NCBI GenBank assembly: GCA_022478985.1
Contig: JAKSZP010012206.1
Location: 24,421 to 88,420 of the forward strand
Direction of reading: 5' to 3'
From: Massospora cicadina
Lineage: Eukaryota > Entomophthoromycota > Entomophthoromycetes > Entomophthorales > Entomophthoraceae
Length of the DNA stretch: 64,000 nt
A program made the position numbers and the translations under genes. Of the stretch, positions 34,000 to 44,293 are shown one piece after another. How positions within the stretch are numbered: the first letter of the stretch is position 1; every line of letters starts with the position of its first letter. Below the pieces are notes generated by a model. It saw nothing but the letters and a program-made list of their open reading frames with translations. It made no database searches and was not told where the DNA came from.

Positions 34000-34205
34000 A
34001 GACTTGACCTTCACTTGGTTCAGCAGTCCCTATTTTTTATTTATTCCTCCAAACTGGTTCCAAGGTATATTTAGACCTACCAGTTTTCTTTGGTTCAGAG
34101 GTTTTAATTTTAAGACTTAACCATTTAGTATGGTTCAGCGGTCCTTTTTGAGACTTAACCAAATCATCAAGACCTAATCATCTTAATGGTTCAGCGGTTC
34201 TCTAT
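34000..34205. repeat. Imperfect tandem repeat in E4 spacer
   Basis: Four to five degenerate units of roughly 45-55 bp, each with a GACTTRACC-like word and (T)GGTTCAGCGGTYC (34,017-34,029, 34,092-34,105, 34,133-34,145, 34,190-34,203). It lies between the antisense ORF and the integrase C-terminus. No function evident. Confidence 0.6.
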
Positions 34206-34239
34206 GAACACTTTTTTTATTATTTTTTTCATTAACCAC

Positions 34240-34860
34240 TGCCTTAAATACTTATCATGGACTCAATTCACTATCCTTCCATCCAATAGGTTCTTGATAG
34301 AATAGGCATTTAATACCTTTTTGGCAATAAGCTCAAATGGACCTGACCACAATGCATCTAGCTTCTTTCTTCTCCCAAAACGATTCATATCACAATAAGC
34401 AACTCTTTCGCCTACTTGGTATTCTGATAAGGCCGGTTGGTTCTTATCATTTATCATTTTTGCTCTATTTTTTCTTTAAGGTCATATTGAATGCTTGAAA
34501 TTGCATTTTGATCAGGATATTTTTCAATAAGTTCAAGTACTGCTCAGCACTCATCCCTGATGTTGGTTCCACCACCAAATATAAAATTGGCAGCAATGCG
34601 GCTTTCCTTTCCATATAGCAACTCAAACGGCGTTCTTCCCATCAATGTATGATAACTTATGTTGTATGCAAGTATTTCTGAACTAAGGTACGTTCCTAGG
34701 CAGAAGTTCTCCCTGAGACCAGCTTCCTCAGCATCACTACCAGCATTCCATTGACCCGTTCTACCATGTCCATTCATCTTTGGCCAGTAATGTACAGACA
34801 TGGCTCCTCAAATACCCATTATTTCATTAATCTTTACCTGAAAGCCCCAAATTTCCAGGA
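34240..34860 (-). pseudogene. E4 integrase, C-terminal half only
   Basis: 34,544-34,801 (minus) encodes YNISYHTLMGRTPFELLYGK, the hallmark of gypsy integrase after the core; just before it, in another frame, is the NGMLVVMLRKL stretch around the catalytic Glu. 34,263-34,457 encodes YQVGERVAYCDMNRFGRRKK and DALWSGPFELI, the C-terminal module. The zinc finger and first two catalytic Asp regions are absent. E5 has a close relative at 61,936-62,088. Confidence 0.8.
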
Positions 34861-34989
34861 TTTCCGTTGGCATTTCTCATTGCTTCTGGCCAACTAATTG
34901 GTATAAATGGGTACAATGCCGACATTTTAGATCAGATTGATGAAATTATTCTTCTTAGTCAATGGAGCTTCCCCATCGTTCTGATAAAC

Positions 34990-35433
34990 CTATTGTAACG
35001 TCTGTCCCAATATGGTCAGCATATTATCCTCAAAGTTACATTTAACTCCATATTTTTGTAGAAACTCCATCCTGATCATAATATCATAGTTTTGGCTGGC
35101 CAAAACTATTGCTTGTGAAGATACCACTAAGGATCCAATTTGGAGTGGTAGAACACTATACGCTCCACAGGAGATAGTGGTATTCAGCATGACTGTCCCA
35201 TATTCTTTCTTGTGCTCTAAATCAGGCGAGATACCCATCTTCTTCACCAGCTCAGTTGAGAAAGTATTAATAGGCGCTCCACTGTCAACTATCGCCTGCA
35301 CCCATACTTGATTAACTAGTATATCTATATAAATACACTCAGAGTATTGTAAAATTGTATTTAATGTGTGTATAGTGGCCTTATTTGCTAGATTGAGGGT
35401 GTGAATTATCTGCACCAATAGATCAGGAAACAA
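34990..35433 (-). CDS. E4 aspartic protease
   Basis: An open stretch of 147 codons encoding VNQVWVQAIVDSGAPINTFS (retropepsin loop D-S-G-A in place of D-T-G-A), then LPLQIGSLVVSSQAIVLASQ and NYDIMIRMEFL near the end, the second conserved block. Thirty-four residues precede the first conserved strand. Retropepsins dimerise and cut Gag and Pol. The reading frame is intact, which is notable in this decayed setting. The frame ends near 34,990 and the RT that should follow is missing. Confidence 0.75.
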   Translation of the reverse strand: MFPDLLVQIIHTLNLANKATIHTLNTILQYSECIYIDILVNQVWVQAIVDSGAPINTFSTELVKKMGISPDLEHKKEYGTVMLNTTISCGAYSVLPLQIGSLVVSSQAIVLASQNYDIMIRMEFLQKYGVKCNFEDNMLTILGQTLQ

Positions 35434-35739
35434 TTCCTTGATAGTGCTATAGGGATAGACAGGCTTGCCTCATCTAATTTGACCTTGGTTAAATTCCAGA
35501 TTCTCCACTGCTTAAATCGAGTCTGTTTCTTGTCGCACATACACCCAAGCAACTTACTTATTTTTTGGGGTCAATCCCCTCTGCTCCAGATCTTGTTATT
35601 TCGTTCACATCCAAATTGACCACTTGATATAGTTGATCCTGCATGTATCATCGATGAACAGATCAATCACATCAATTTCTTCATGTATGATATCATGGAG
35701 AATGGGTTTTTATGCAGATCTAGAATGTTCCCCGTCTAG

Positions 35740-36950
35740 GCTGCAGTCCCTTTTCCCGACTCCTGTGCAGGTTTTAACTTTTTTGCCTGGGCCACATTGA
35801 TCTGTTTTTTAGACTTCTTGAAGTGAACAGTGAAGTGTCCTCTTCCTCCACAATGGTAACAGAGTTTTTCTTTTTTATCATCCACTTGAACGCTTTGGGC
35901 TTATTTCCTGGCATAGTTCTATTATTGGACTCCTTAGCACCTTTGGTCCCCTTTGTAGGATTCAAATTTTATACTGGATTTGGTTTGAAACTTCTATTGG
36001 AGCATCAAATGTAGATTCTAATATTTTCAAATGATTCACCATCTGTGAGGAGTAATCTTCATTATATACACAAAGACAGCATTTGATGTAAATCACAATT
36101 TGGGCCAAAGGGCCACTTGCAGCGTTATCCATGCATCGAAATCATCCAGAACTTTTGCTCTGACCAAAATCTGCGATTCTTTGTAGAAAAGATCGGCAAA
36201 ACTTGCTAAGGATTCATCCTTCTGAAAAATGGATTCCCATGATTTCTGCTTGCACTTCAACATGCGCGTTGGACTTCCAAATTCTTTCATGATGGCTTTG
36301 ACTTTGAAATTGACCAGATGTCCCCTTCTAGATGGGGTAAACTAGGTTCTGACAATCAGTGTCTAAATAGTTCATCACCATCAAAGCCTTTTGATAAAAG
36401 CCATAACTGAACTTTGTCATGTCAAGTAATCAGAAAAATGCAGGGGCGTTATCCCAATGGTATGTAGGCAATTTTGGTGTAGCTTTAAATTCCTCTAAAG
36501 TTTTTTTAGCCACAACTCTTGGTTCAGCTACTCAACTAACTTGAGGAGTTTTTTGGGATTTGTCTCCAAAATGGCTGTGAGTGTGGTTGGCATATTTCGT
36601 GGAATAGTCGCCTTTCAAACTGGAGTCCTTGGGGTCCTCTCATTGGCGTCAGTCACTGCATAGGGCTCACATTTACATTTATGAGTCTCCAACTCCTCGA
36701 CTAGCTTAATCAGCCACTCTATATCTGTGCTGAATGCCTGTAATCAAGCGTGATCTGCTTCACGTTCCTTTTTATAAATAAACTCAAACTAAATCTCCTC
36801 CTTTTTCTTTAATGAATATACTTTTAAAGTAGATCATTGCCAAAACTAGAGACATCTTTGACTTCTTCCTCAATCTTGGTAACTCTCTCCTCTAAGGCAG
36901 CAAATTCTTGATTATCTGAAGAATAAAAGTCGTTCTTTTTGACGGTCTCT
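35740..36950 (-). pseudogene. E4 gag with degenerate zinc knuckle
   Basis: 36,093-36,290 encodes a capsid-like stretch (WESIFQKDESLASFADLFYK). Near 35,833-35,873 the minus strand encodes CYHCGGRGHFTVHF: a CCHC knuckle in which the last Cys is Phe. Stops interrupt the region. Confidence 0.65.
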
Positions 36951-37039
36951 AACTCCATCCAGAGCTTTTATACTCGTCTTTATATGGCATTTTGTATAAT
37001 TCTATCCTACTCAATTACAACCCCTGTCGTGAGCACATT

Positions 37040-37863
37040 TGGTAGAATTTTAGGGGCTTCGCTGCTCTTTCATGAATAGTAACCCTTAATTGATAACTTG
37101 CACAGGTTCAGTTTGTAACTCTCTGCATTTTCTGATGATATATGATATTTGATATATGATTGATAACAGTATGAAGACTATTATCCATAGTTGATTAGAT
37201 CACTACTTTTTTAATACAACACTTGACCACTATTACTCTTTAAAATTCTCTAGTTGTCCTCAGTAGGGATTTATTATTTTTCGCCTAATTTGATACATTA
37301 TCAGATCCTAGTTTACGGCCTTTCCTCTAGTGACACAAAGTCGGCATCAATTCACATCTCAGCTCAGCATCTCTTCTCAGGATCCTCAATCCTTACACTT
37401 TACCCTTCTAAGGAGTCTCTTATTTAAAGCACAAAGCAATAATTTCCTGAATATAAATAGAACTAAAACTAATAATCTTCTACTCAACTTCTTTTTTATT
37501 TTGAATTATCAGGGGATTTATAGAGGGAATTTGTCGCCCAACCCTTTATTTGCACCTCAGTGATGTATGGCAGCTGTTGCCGTTGAATTACCCTTCGTCA
37601 TCTCATCAGTGATGATCTTTCTCATCCTGGTTGGATTCCTTCATTGGACATCCTCAAGACCTAAAAAGGAAAGAGTCAGAAAACGTAACCCTAACATTTT
37701 CTGACAACCCTAGCGAACCAACCATATTTGGCAAGTGACCTGCTTAGGTGATTGGAACTAATACTCATTATGGCAGGTCATGAACCAACTAATCAATTCG
37801 CTAGTTGCAGGCGGCATCACTCACCTTGCAACTTGCTCCTCGAATTCACAATTGGTCAGTGAT
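37040..37863 (-). repeat. E4 5' LTR, first segment
   Basis: 824 bp from TGGTAGAATTTTAGGGG to the L2 insertion. Next to its left edge the minus strand reads GTGCTCACGACAGGGG, a primer-binding site like those of P1 and E3a. The remaining part of the LTR is at 47,148-47,414. Confidence 0.85.
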
Positions 37864-37949
37864 TAAAATCAAATTTAATTAAATTTAAATCTATTTGGGG
37901 AAGGCTGACCAGGGGATGGACACTTCCAATAAAGCACTAAAACCAAAAC

Positions 37950-39340
37950 TTCAGCGAGAGGAGGGCACCCCAGAGAAGCAAAAGCTATCTCCTGTTGCCA
38001 GCGGGAATGACAAGGGAATGGGAGGGGGAACCTGTGCAGGGGCTGGCGCCACTATTGAGCACTTATGTAGGAAAGGGTCTGAAACTATGAACCAAACTGG
38101 GAACCGGGATAAGACCAACTGGCGGCGACGTGGTGGGAAGTACCCAAACATCCATACTTGAATTGGTCCACTAAGTGTGACCGGAACCAGCGTACAGCTT
38201 CTTGGAGGGTGGGGGTGGAGCCTGAAATAGCATCTAAGACAATCGTTTGTATAGACTACAAAGTGATTGCGACTACCAAGGTAAGTTTGGAGGGTGGAAG
38301 AAAGGAAGCCATGGATAAAACAAGCATGTCCTTAGACAGGCTGAAGGGCTGTGTCTGATCCTGGCGAAAAATGCGTTGCACCTCACGCCATATCAATTTA
38401 GATGGAGGGCACTTTTCCAGGCGGTGAACTAGCGTTCCATACTGGCCACACAAGACACAGGATGAGTGCAAAACATTAGAGCGTTCATCAGTATGGTATA
38501 CCCATCTCAAGCAGCACCACACATGGTAATGAATATGTGGCTGCAGAAGAGGGTGGTGGGCATATTTCCAAATGGCTTTCTGGGTATCAAGGGGGTAGGG
38601 GACGTCCATCATGTCCAGGTAGTCCACCCTGGCCATGGTAGAGGGTCGCATGGGTATCACTCCGTTCATAATGGGAAGTCCTTGTACTTCCTGGGTGAAC
38701 CGAGGAGAGGGACGCCCCCTCTGAGCGGTGTGCCCAAAGATGTGAATTCTCCACTCAGCGCTCTGCATGGAGAGGAGGATCCTTTTGAAGTGGGGCGACG
38801 TCCCATGTGGGCCCACTGCAGAAGGGTGTGAGGCAAGGTACTTTAACAGAGAGTAGAAATGGGAAGGATGGTGAGGCCCAGAGCGCAGGAGAAGTTAGAG
38901 CGGGCCACGCGGGACCAGTGCTGGGCTGAGACTGTAGTGTTAGTAACAACAGCGATCCAGGTGCTAAGGATTTTGGCAGCATGGGTCTCAAAGTTGAGCA
39001 GACCCATACCACCACAATGGCGAGGGCCAAACATGACGTCCAGGTTCACCAGCGGTGGGTGGCCTAACCGAAAGCCATCCTTGCAGAAGGGTTTACAGTA
39101 ACTTGAAGAAATATGGGGAAAAAGCGATGGCGTGGGCTCCAAACCAAACTTTAGAGAGGAGCATAGAGTTGACTAACACTATCCTGCCTGTTAGGGAGGT
39201 CTGACGGGCTCTGAGGGAAGCTATGCATTTTGTAACGTTGTCTAGGATGTGGTTTTCCATCACCGTTGAGGCGTACCCTCCTGCCTCCAGCCACACCCCC
39301 AAATGGTGGACGGGGCCAACTGAGGGGCATGGCACAACGG
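37950..39340 (-). pseudogene. L2 ORF2 C-terminal region with zinc-binding motif
   Basis: The pieces 38,843-39,142 and 38,256-38,816 encode LGVWLEAGG-type thumb residues, HCGGMGLLNFETHAAKIL, and near 38,400-38,480 SSCVLCGQYGTLVHRLEKC, a C-x2-C..H-x4-C finger common at the end of LINE proteins. It aligns in order with L1 58,900-59,690. Confidence 0.7.
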
Positions 39341-40313
39341 AGAGCACAAGCGGGGCGGTGTCAGGTGGTCAGGGCAAGCTATCTCGTGTGGCAGCTGATG
39401 TGTCAAGGAGGAAACAGGGCGCTGGGGACCAGAGGGCTTGATACCAACCAAGGAGAACAATTTTGGTTTTGGAGGCGTTGAGTGCTGCATTATTTACCCT
39501 GGAGTAAACCTGAATAGTATCTTCAAAAGCATGTGCATCATGATTGTTAGACACCCCAACCACACAATAATCAGCAAACGCCATCTTGACTGGTGCTTGG
39601 CCTAGCACATGGACACCAGTAAGGTGGGCATTCACATTTCGAAGAAGTTGGTCAAAACTGAAGCTATAAAAGAGTGGGCTAAGAGGGCCCCCTTGGCGCA
39701 GTCCCCTTTGAGGGCGGACTACATTCGTGAGGAAGCCAGGGCCACACAAAGCCATTGTGGCGAATTCCATTAGCAACATCACCCAATTAATGAAGCGGAG
39801 GGGGAGGCGGAACTTGAGGAGGCAGGCTCTGAGGTATTCCCAGTTGACTCTATCATAGGCCTTCTGATGGTCTAAAAACACAAGTGCTTCAGAAGCCTTG
39901 GATTGACAAACATTGGCTACGGTGTGTATATTGTCCCAAATTGACCTTTTGGGTATGAAACCAAATTGTTCAGGGGAAATGAGAGCAGAGGCAGCAACCC
40001 CTAGAAGGTTAGCCATGATTTTAGTAAAGATTTTTGTGTCTGTGTTAGTGAGAGAAATGGGGCGCCAGTTGGCCAAGTTCAGCTTAACCCCTTAATTGTA
40101 CAATGTAATTGTGAAGGCCTCTTGCCCCCCAGGCAGGAGGCGCATTTCCAGAAGGCATTGGTTAAGAGAGGCAAGCAGTAAGGAGGATAAACCTTTGAAA
40201 TACTTCTTATAGAACTCATAATGGATGCCACCTGAACCTGGGCATTTTCTATATGGTGCACTGCAAATGGCGGACCAGAGTTCATCCCGAGTAATCAAAT
40301 TCATCAACTTTGG
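39340..40313 (-). pseudogene. L2 ORF2 reverse transcriptase
   Basis: 39,369-40,076 is open over most of the RT: NWRPISLTNTDTKIFTKIMA, EQFGFIPKRSIWDN, ALVFLDHQKAYDRV (catalytic Asp), QRGLRQGGPLSPLFYSF, then MAFADYCVVGV, where the catalytic F-A-D-D is F-A-D-Y. 40,079-40,313 supplies the N-terminal part. The second catalytic Asp is lost, so the RT is dead. Confidence 0.85.
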
Positions 40314-41105
40314 TGTCAGACAAACTCCTATTTGACTTAAGAAAAAGAAATTTGGAGGTATGAGTGCCCCCAAATCTGCTACCATGATTGGCCCATCACC
40401 TGCCCAATCTTCAAATAATATAGTGGATATCAATGATATGAGTAACCACAGCGAAAAGACCTTGGCGGATTCTTGGTGGAATCCTAACTATCAGAAAAAT
40501 ATGGCTTATAACAAAAAATGGCTTAGAAAGGTAATAACTGATAATAGGATTACTCCAAATTCTTGGCTGAATTTGGGGTGTTCGTCACCACACGGGTTTG
40601 ATCACCTCTGAGGTGAGAAGATATTACTCAAAAATGATAGGGTGCAAATTAAAAAATCATTACCATATGAGTCTGACCACCACCGGGGCGAGAAGATTTT
40701 AATGATGATAGGGTGAAAATTAACGAATCATTACCACGTGAGTCTGACCACCACCGAGGTGAGAAGATTTTACTCGCTGGCGATTGGATACAATTCATCA
40801 AATTGTTACCAATTGGGGTGGTTCTGCCTCAAATATTTATCTTAGATCTGATAGGCTGAAAGCCTATATTTCCTAATTTAGATAACTCAGCTTTGTATAC
40901 TTTTGCCTCAAATACACATGGTCTCAGAAATCTGAACTAGTTTAAATAGTAAAAACTAGTATTGATAGGAGGACCTTTCTTGGTTTTTCCCCGCTTAAAA
41001 CAATAAAAAACATAAAACTTTATAAAGTATTATTTTTACATTTATTAAAAAAGTAAGATTTTCACTTTGATAAAATATTTGTGGCATCCATTGGTGGATC
41101 CCATA
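40314..41105 (+). repeat. E3a 5' LTR
   Basis: 792 bp from TGTCAGACAA to GGATCCCATA. Contains about three units of a 65-72-bp tandem repeat (40,605-40,770) with words GGTGAGAAGATTTTACT, GATGATAGGGTG and GTCTGACCACC. A TATAAA-like and AATAAA-like stretch occur in the last third. Confidence 0.85.
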
Positions 41106-41108
41106 AAC

Positions 41109-41126
41109 TGGTGCTCACTACAGGGG
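41109..41126 (+). promoter_or_regulatory. E3a primer-binding site
   Basis: TGGTGCTCACTACAGGGG, three bases after the 5' LTR; the same 18 bases follow the 5' LTR of P1. Confidence 0.7.
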
Positions 41127-41162
41127 TCATTACCCTGAATAGTTTGATAAAGTATCAAAGCA

Positions 41163-42270
41163 ATGGAGGCTGTAAACGTGAGCAGCTCTCCTGAATTGCG
41201 ATTAGTTACTCTCAAGAAGCAACTAGCCAGCTCTTTCTCCTGTCTCAAAAAGCTAGATCAATGGCCATTTAAATTAGCTATAAAGGACAGATACACCCCG
41301 GGTGAAGGGAGCATTGCTTTCTTTTTGTACGTTTATGAAGCTGCGATGGATGGCGCCATTGATAAACAGAAAGCTCAGTACATTCTTCCCTGTTTAAGCT
41401 GAAAAGCCCAAGAGCTGATCGTTCCTCACCTGGATCCTCATCACATCTGGCCAGATGTTAAGAAGGCCTTCTTGGCTTAATTCAGATTAAAGTAGAGCTT
41501 AACCAGGGAAAAATAGGCTTTCATGCGCCTTACCATGTATAAGGGTGGACCCTCTTTAGTTTTGCTGAGCGGTTCAATCTCACTGCTCAAAGGCTGGCTA
41601 CGTCTATCTTGCTTACCCTGGATACACTATCGCCGCCATATTAACAGGGTTAGCTTCACAACCCTCTCTCGCCAGGCATATCATATCAGTGAAACGCCAC
41701 TTTACAACTTTCCGTGATATAAAAGAGGCTTTGTTAGACGTCGCCCATATTCCTTTAGGTGAGCTGCGGCCTATTGAACCGTTAGAAGTGAGGCCATCTG
41801 TGCCTATTCTCCCTGCAAAACATGCTGCTTTGGTGCGACTTAAAACGGACATTCCTCATTCATGCAAAGCGGAGATCCCTACTGTGGTTTCCCCTTCAGC
41901 TCAGTCAATAGGTGCGCGCCCTAAGGGTATATCCTCCAGAACTACTGGGGTTGTAAAAATGTTGGTTAAAGCAAAGCTAATTACCCCACCTCTCGTGGCT
42001 GTCTCCCCCACTTCAATTACAACCTTGCCCATGGTTGAGAATACCCCTGAGGCCGACTCTGAGGGGGGTTACGATGATGTTAGTTACTACTTATTGGGAG
42101 TTCCCACGGAAGTGGAGGTCCCTGATCGCCTAAACGCCAAAGGAGTAGATGAAACTACCATACCAAAGGATACTTACCTCTGCCAAGTTATAGGTTGTAT
42201 GGAAACTATTGACACAGCCAACAATGATGATCAGCTCCTATCAAGATTAATTTGTCCTTTACGCTGAGGA
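41163..42270 (+). pseudogene. E3a gag, zinc knuckle missing
   Basis: 41,163-41,402 opens MEAVNVSSSPELR and includes a capsid-like block (FFLYVYEAAMDGAIDKQKAQ) alignable with E6 at 51,390. 41,689-42,267 is open and low in motifs, ending in the linker repeat. Where E3b has its CCHC knuckle, E3a has a deletion: the text jumps from TTAATTTGTCCTTTACGC to GAGGAACAG. A Gag without knuckle would package RNA poorly. Confidence 0.65.
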
Positions 42271-42605
42271 ACAGAAACAGGGAAAAGAAATGTCAGCGTA
42301 GGGAAAGGCACACCTATTGCTGACAAATCTCATGTGCCTGACTCATCTAAACAACTTATGCCAGTACCTCGCGTTATTAATACCCCAGGGGATGATTCTG
42401 AGGGGGTACGGATGAGGTCAGCTATTACATTGTAGGAGTACCTGCTGAAGTGGAAGTCCCCGATCGCTTGAATGCTGGAGGAGTAGATGAAGCCACCAAA
42501 CCTGAAGAGACATATCTCTGCCAAGTTCTAGGGGAGCCAGTCGTTATTGATACTACCAGTGACGCAGATGAGGTGTTGTCTCACCTTATTCGCCCTATCC
42601 AGCAT
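42038..42605 (+). repeat. Duplicated gag-protease linker in E3a
   Basis: Two copies of about 230 bp: 42,038-42,270 and 42,378-42,605. Both encode EVEVPDRLNA-type, GVDE(T/A), then TYLCQV and a D-rich end followed by LI(C/R)P. The second has frameshifts in its first third. In E3b I can see only one copy. Confidence 0.75.
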
Positions 42606-42639
42606 GGCCATACCATGCAGTCCATCCAGGAAAATTACC

Positions 42640-43200
42640 CCAAGACCGCTTGCAAATTAACCTCCAATTTCCATCTTAAGGAGTTCTTAGCGCTATTGCC
42701 CACTTTTGGGGGGATACTTATGAAGGTCGAAGTGGTTTTCCAAAAAGTTCAGGTGATGGCTATCTTAGATACAGGCTCCCCAGTGAACGTAATCTCCTCC
42801 AAGTTGATGAAAAAGATCAAACTTGCACCTGACTTGGAGTACAACAAAGACTTTAGAACTGATGGTCCTAACAACACCTACGCACTGGGTGCTTAATTGT
42901 CCCTTCCCATTTGTATTGGGAAGCTTATTCTATCAGCCCCCTCAGTGGCTTTGGATAATAACGATTATGATATGCTTATAGGTACTCAGTTTATGATTGA
43001 ATATGACGGCATTATCAATATGAAGCAAGGGTTCTTGTCATTTCTCAATTATGAAGTCCCCTTAGTTCAAGCCCATGAAGAACCCAACAAAAAGGAATAC
43101 TCTTGCATGGATGAGTACCCGCTTTCCGCCTTATCTATACATAATACCAACCTCGCAAAAACGGTTACTAAAGAAGGCCAAGCTGCCAATGAGCTCTGAG
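42640..43200 (+). pseudogene. E3a aspartic protease (one stop)
   Basis: Encodes LPTFGGILMKVEVVFQKVQV, then MAILDTGSPVNVISSKLMKK with an intact D-T-G active site, and later VALDNNDYDMLIGTQF, the second conserved block. A single TAA at 42,894 follows ALGA; E3b reads TAC (Tyr) there, so the stop is a point mutation. After 43,200 the frame reaches QVSDRVLYYHN and WEGPF, remnants of the integrase C-terminus. Confidence 0.8.
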
Positions 43201-43424
43201 CTCCTCTACTTTCTTACCAAGTGTCGGATAGGGTTTTATATTACCACAATTTCATAACTCCCTGAAGTGGCAAACTTGGATCAAACTGGGAGGGGCCATT
43301 TACCATCATGTATAAAGAGAAAATGAGTATTCTATAAAGTCTTTGGCTGCAGGAATTAACATAAAATGGGTACATAGCCGCTTCCTACAACCTTACACCC
43401 CTCCCAACATCCTTGAGGGGGCAA

Positions 43425-44293
43425 TGTCAGACAATCTCCTTCTCAACTTAAGAAAAAGAAAGTTGGAGGTATGAGCACCCCCAAATCTGCTATCATGATT
43501 GGCCATTCACCTGCCCAATCTTCAAATAATATAGTGGATATCAACAATATGAGTACCCACAGCAAAAAGACCTTAGCGGATTCTCAGTGGAATCCTAACT
43601 ATCAGAAAAATATGGCTTATAACAAAAAACGGCTTAAAAAGGTAATAACTAATAATAGGATTACTCTGACTTCTTGGCTTAATTTGGGGTGTTTGTCACC
43701 ACACGGGTTTGATCACCTCTGAGGTGAGAAGATATTACTCAACGATGATAGGGTGTATTAACCAATCATTACCATGAGTCTGACCACCGCCAAGGTGAGA
43801 AGATTTTACTCGACGATGATAGGGTGATAATTAACCAATAATTACCACGCAAGTCTGACCACTGCTGAGGTGAGAAGATTTTACTTGATGATGATATGGT
43901 GAAAATTAACCAATCATTACCACGCGAGTCTGACCACCGCCAAGGTGAGAAGCTTTTACTTGCTGGTGATTAGATACAATTCATCAAATTGTTACCACAT
44001 GGGGCAGTTCTGCCTCAAAATATTTATCTTTGATCTGATAGGCCAAAATCCTATATTTCCTAATTTAGATAAATCAGCTTTGTATACTTTTGCCTTGAAT
44101 ACCCATGGTCTCAAAATCTGAACAAGTTTAAATAGGAAAAACTAGTATCGAGAGGAGGACCTTTCTTGGTTTTTCCCCACTTAAAACAATAAATAACATA
44201 AAAACTTTAATAAAGCGTTATTTTATACTTTTATCAAAAATTAAGATTCTCACTTTGATAAAATATTTGTGGCATCTGTCGGTGGATCCCACA
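43425..44293 (+). repeat. E3a 3' LTR
   Basis: 869 bp from TGTCAGACAATC to GGATCCCACA. The extra length over the 5' LTR comes mostly from one more unit of the internal tandem repeat (43,725-43,965, about four units). Same family as the LTR of E3b at 62,089-62,932. Confidence 0.85.

Larger units (their letters stand above)
40314..44293 (+). mobile_element. E3a: gag-protease LTR element lacking RT and integrase core
   Basis: Plus-strand element of 3,980 bp in L2. LTRs 40,314-41,105 and 43,425-44,293; primer site 41,109-41,126; polypurine tract GAGGGGGCAA before the 3' LTR; flanks TTTGG and TCTGG as a 5-bp duplication with one change. Only 2.3 kb of internal DNA: gag, a duplicated linker, protease, then the last part of the integrase C-terminal module (WEGPF). 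RT, RNase H and integrase core are absent. E3b has the same arrangement. Confidence 0.85.

Noticed and set aside
38466..39441. Several plus-strand ORFs across 38.5-39.4 kb
   Set aside because: They are antisense shadows of the L2 ORF2, whose RT and zinc-finger motifs are clear on the minus strand.
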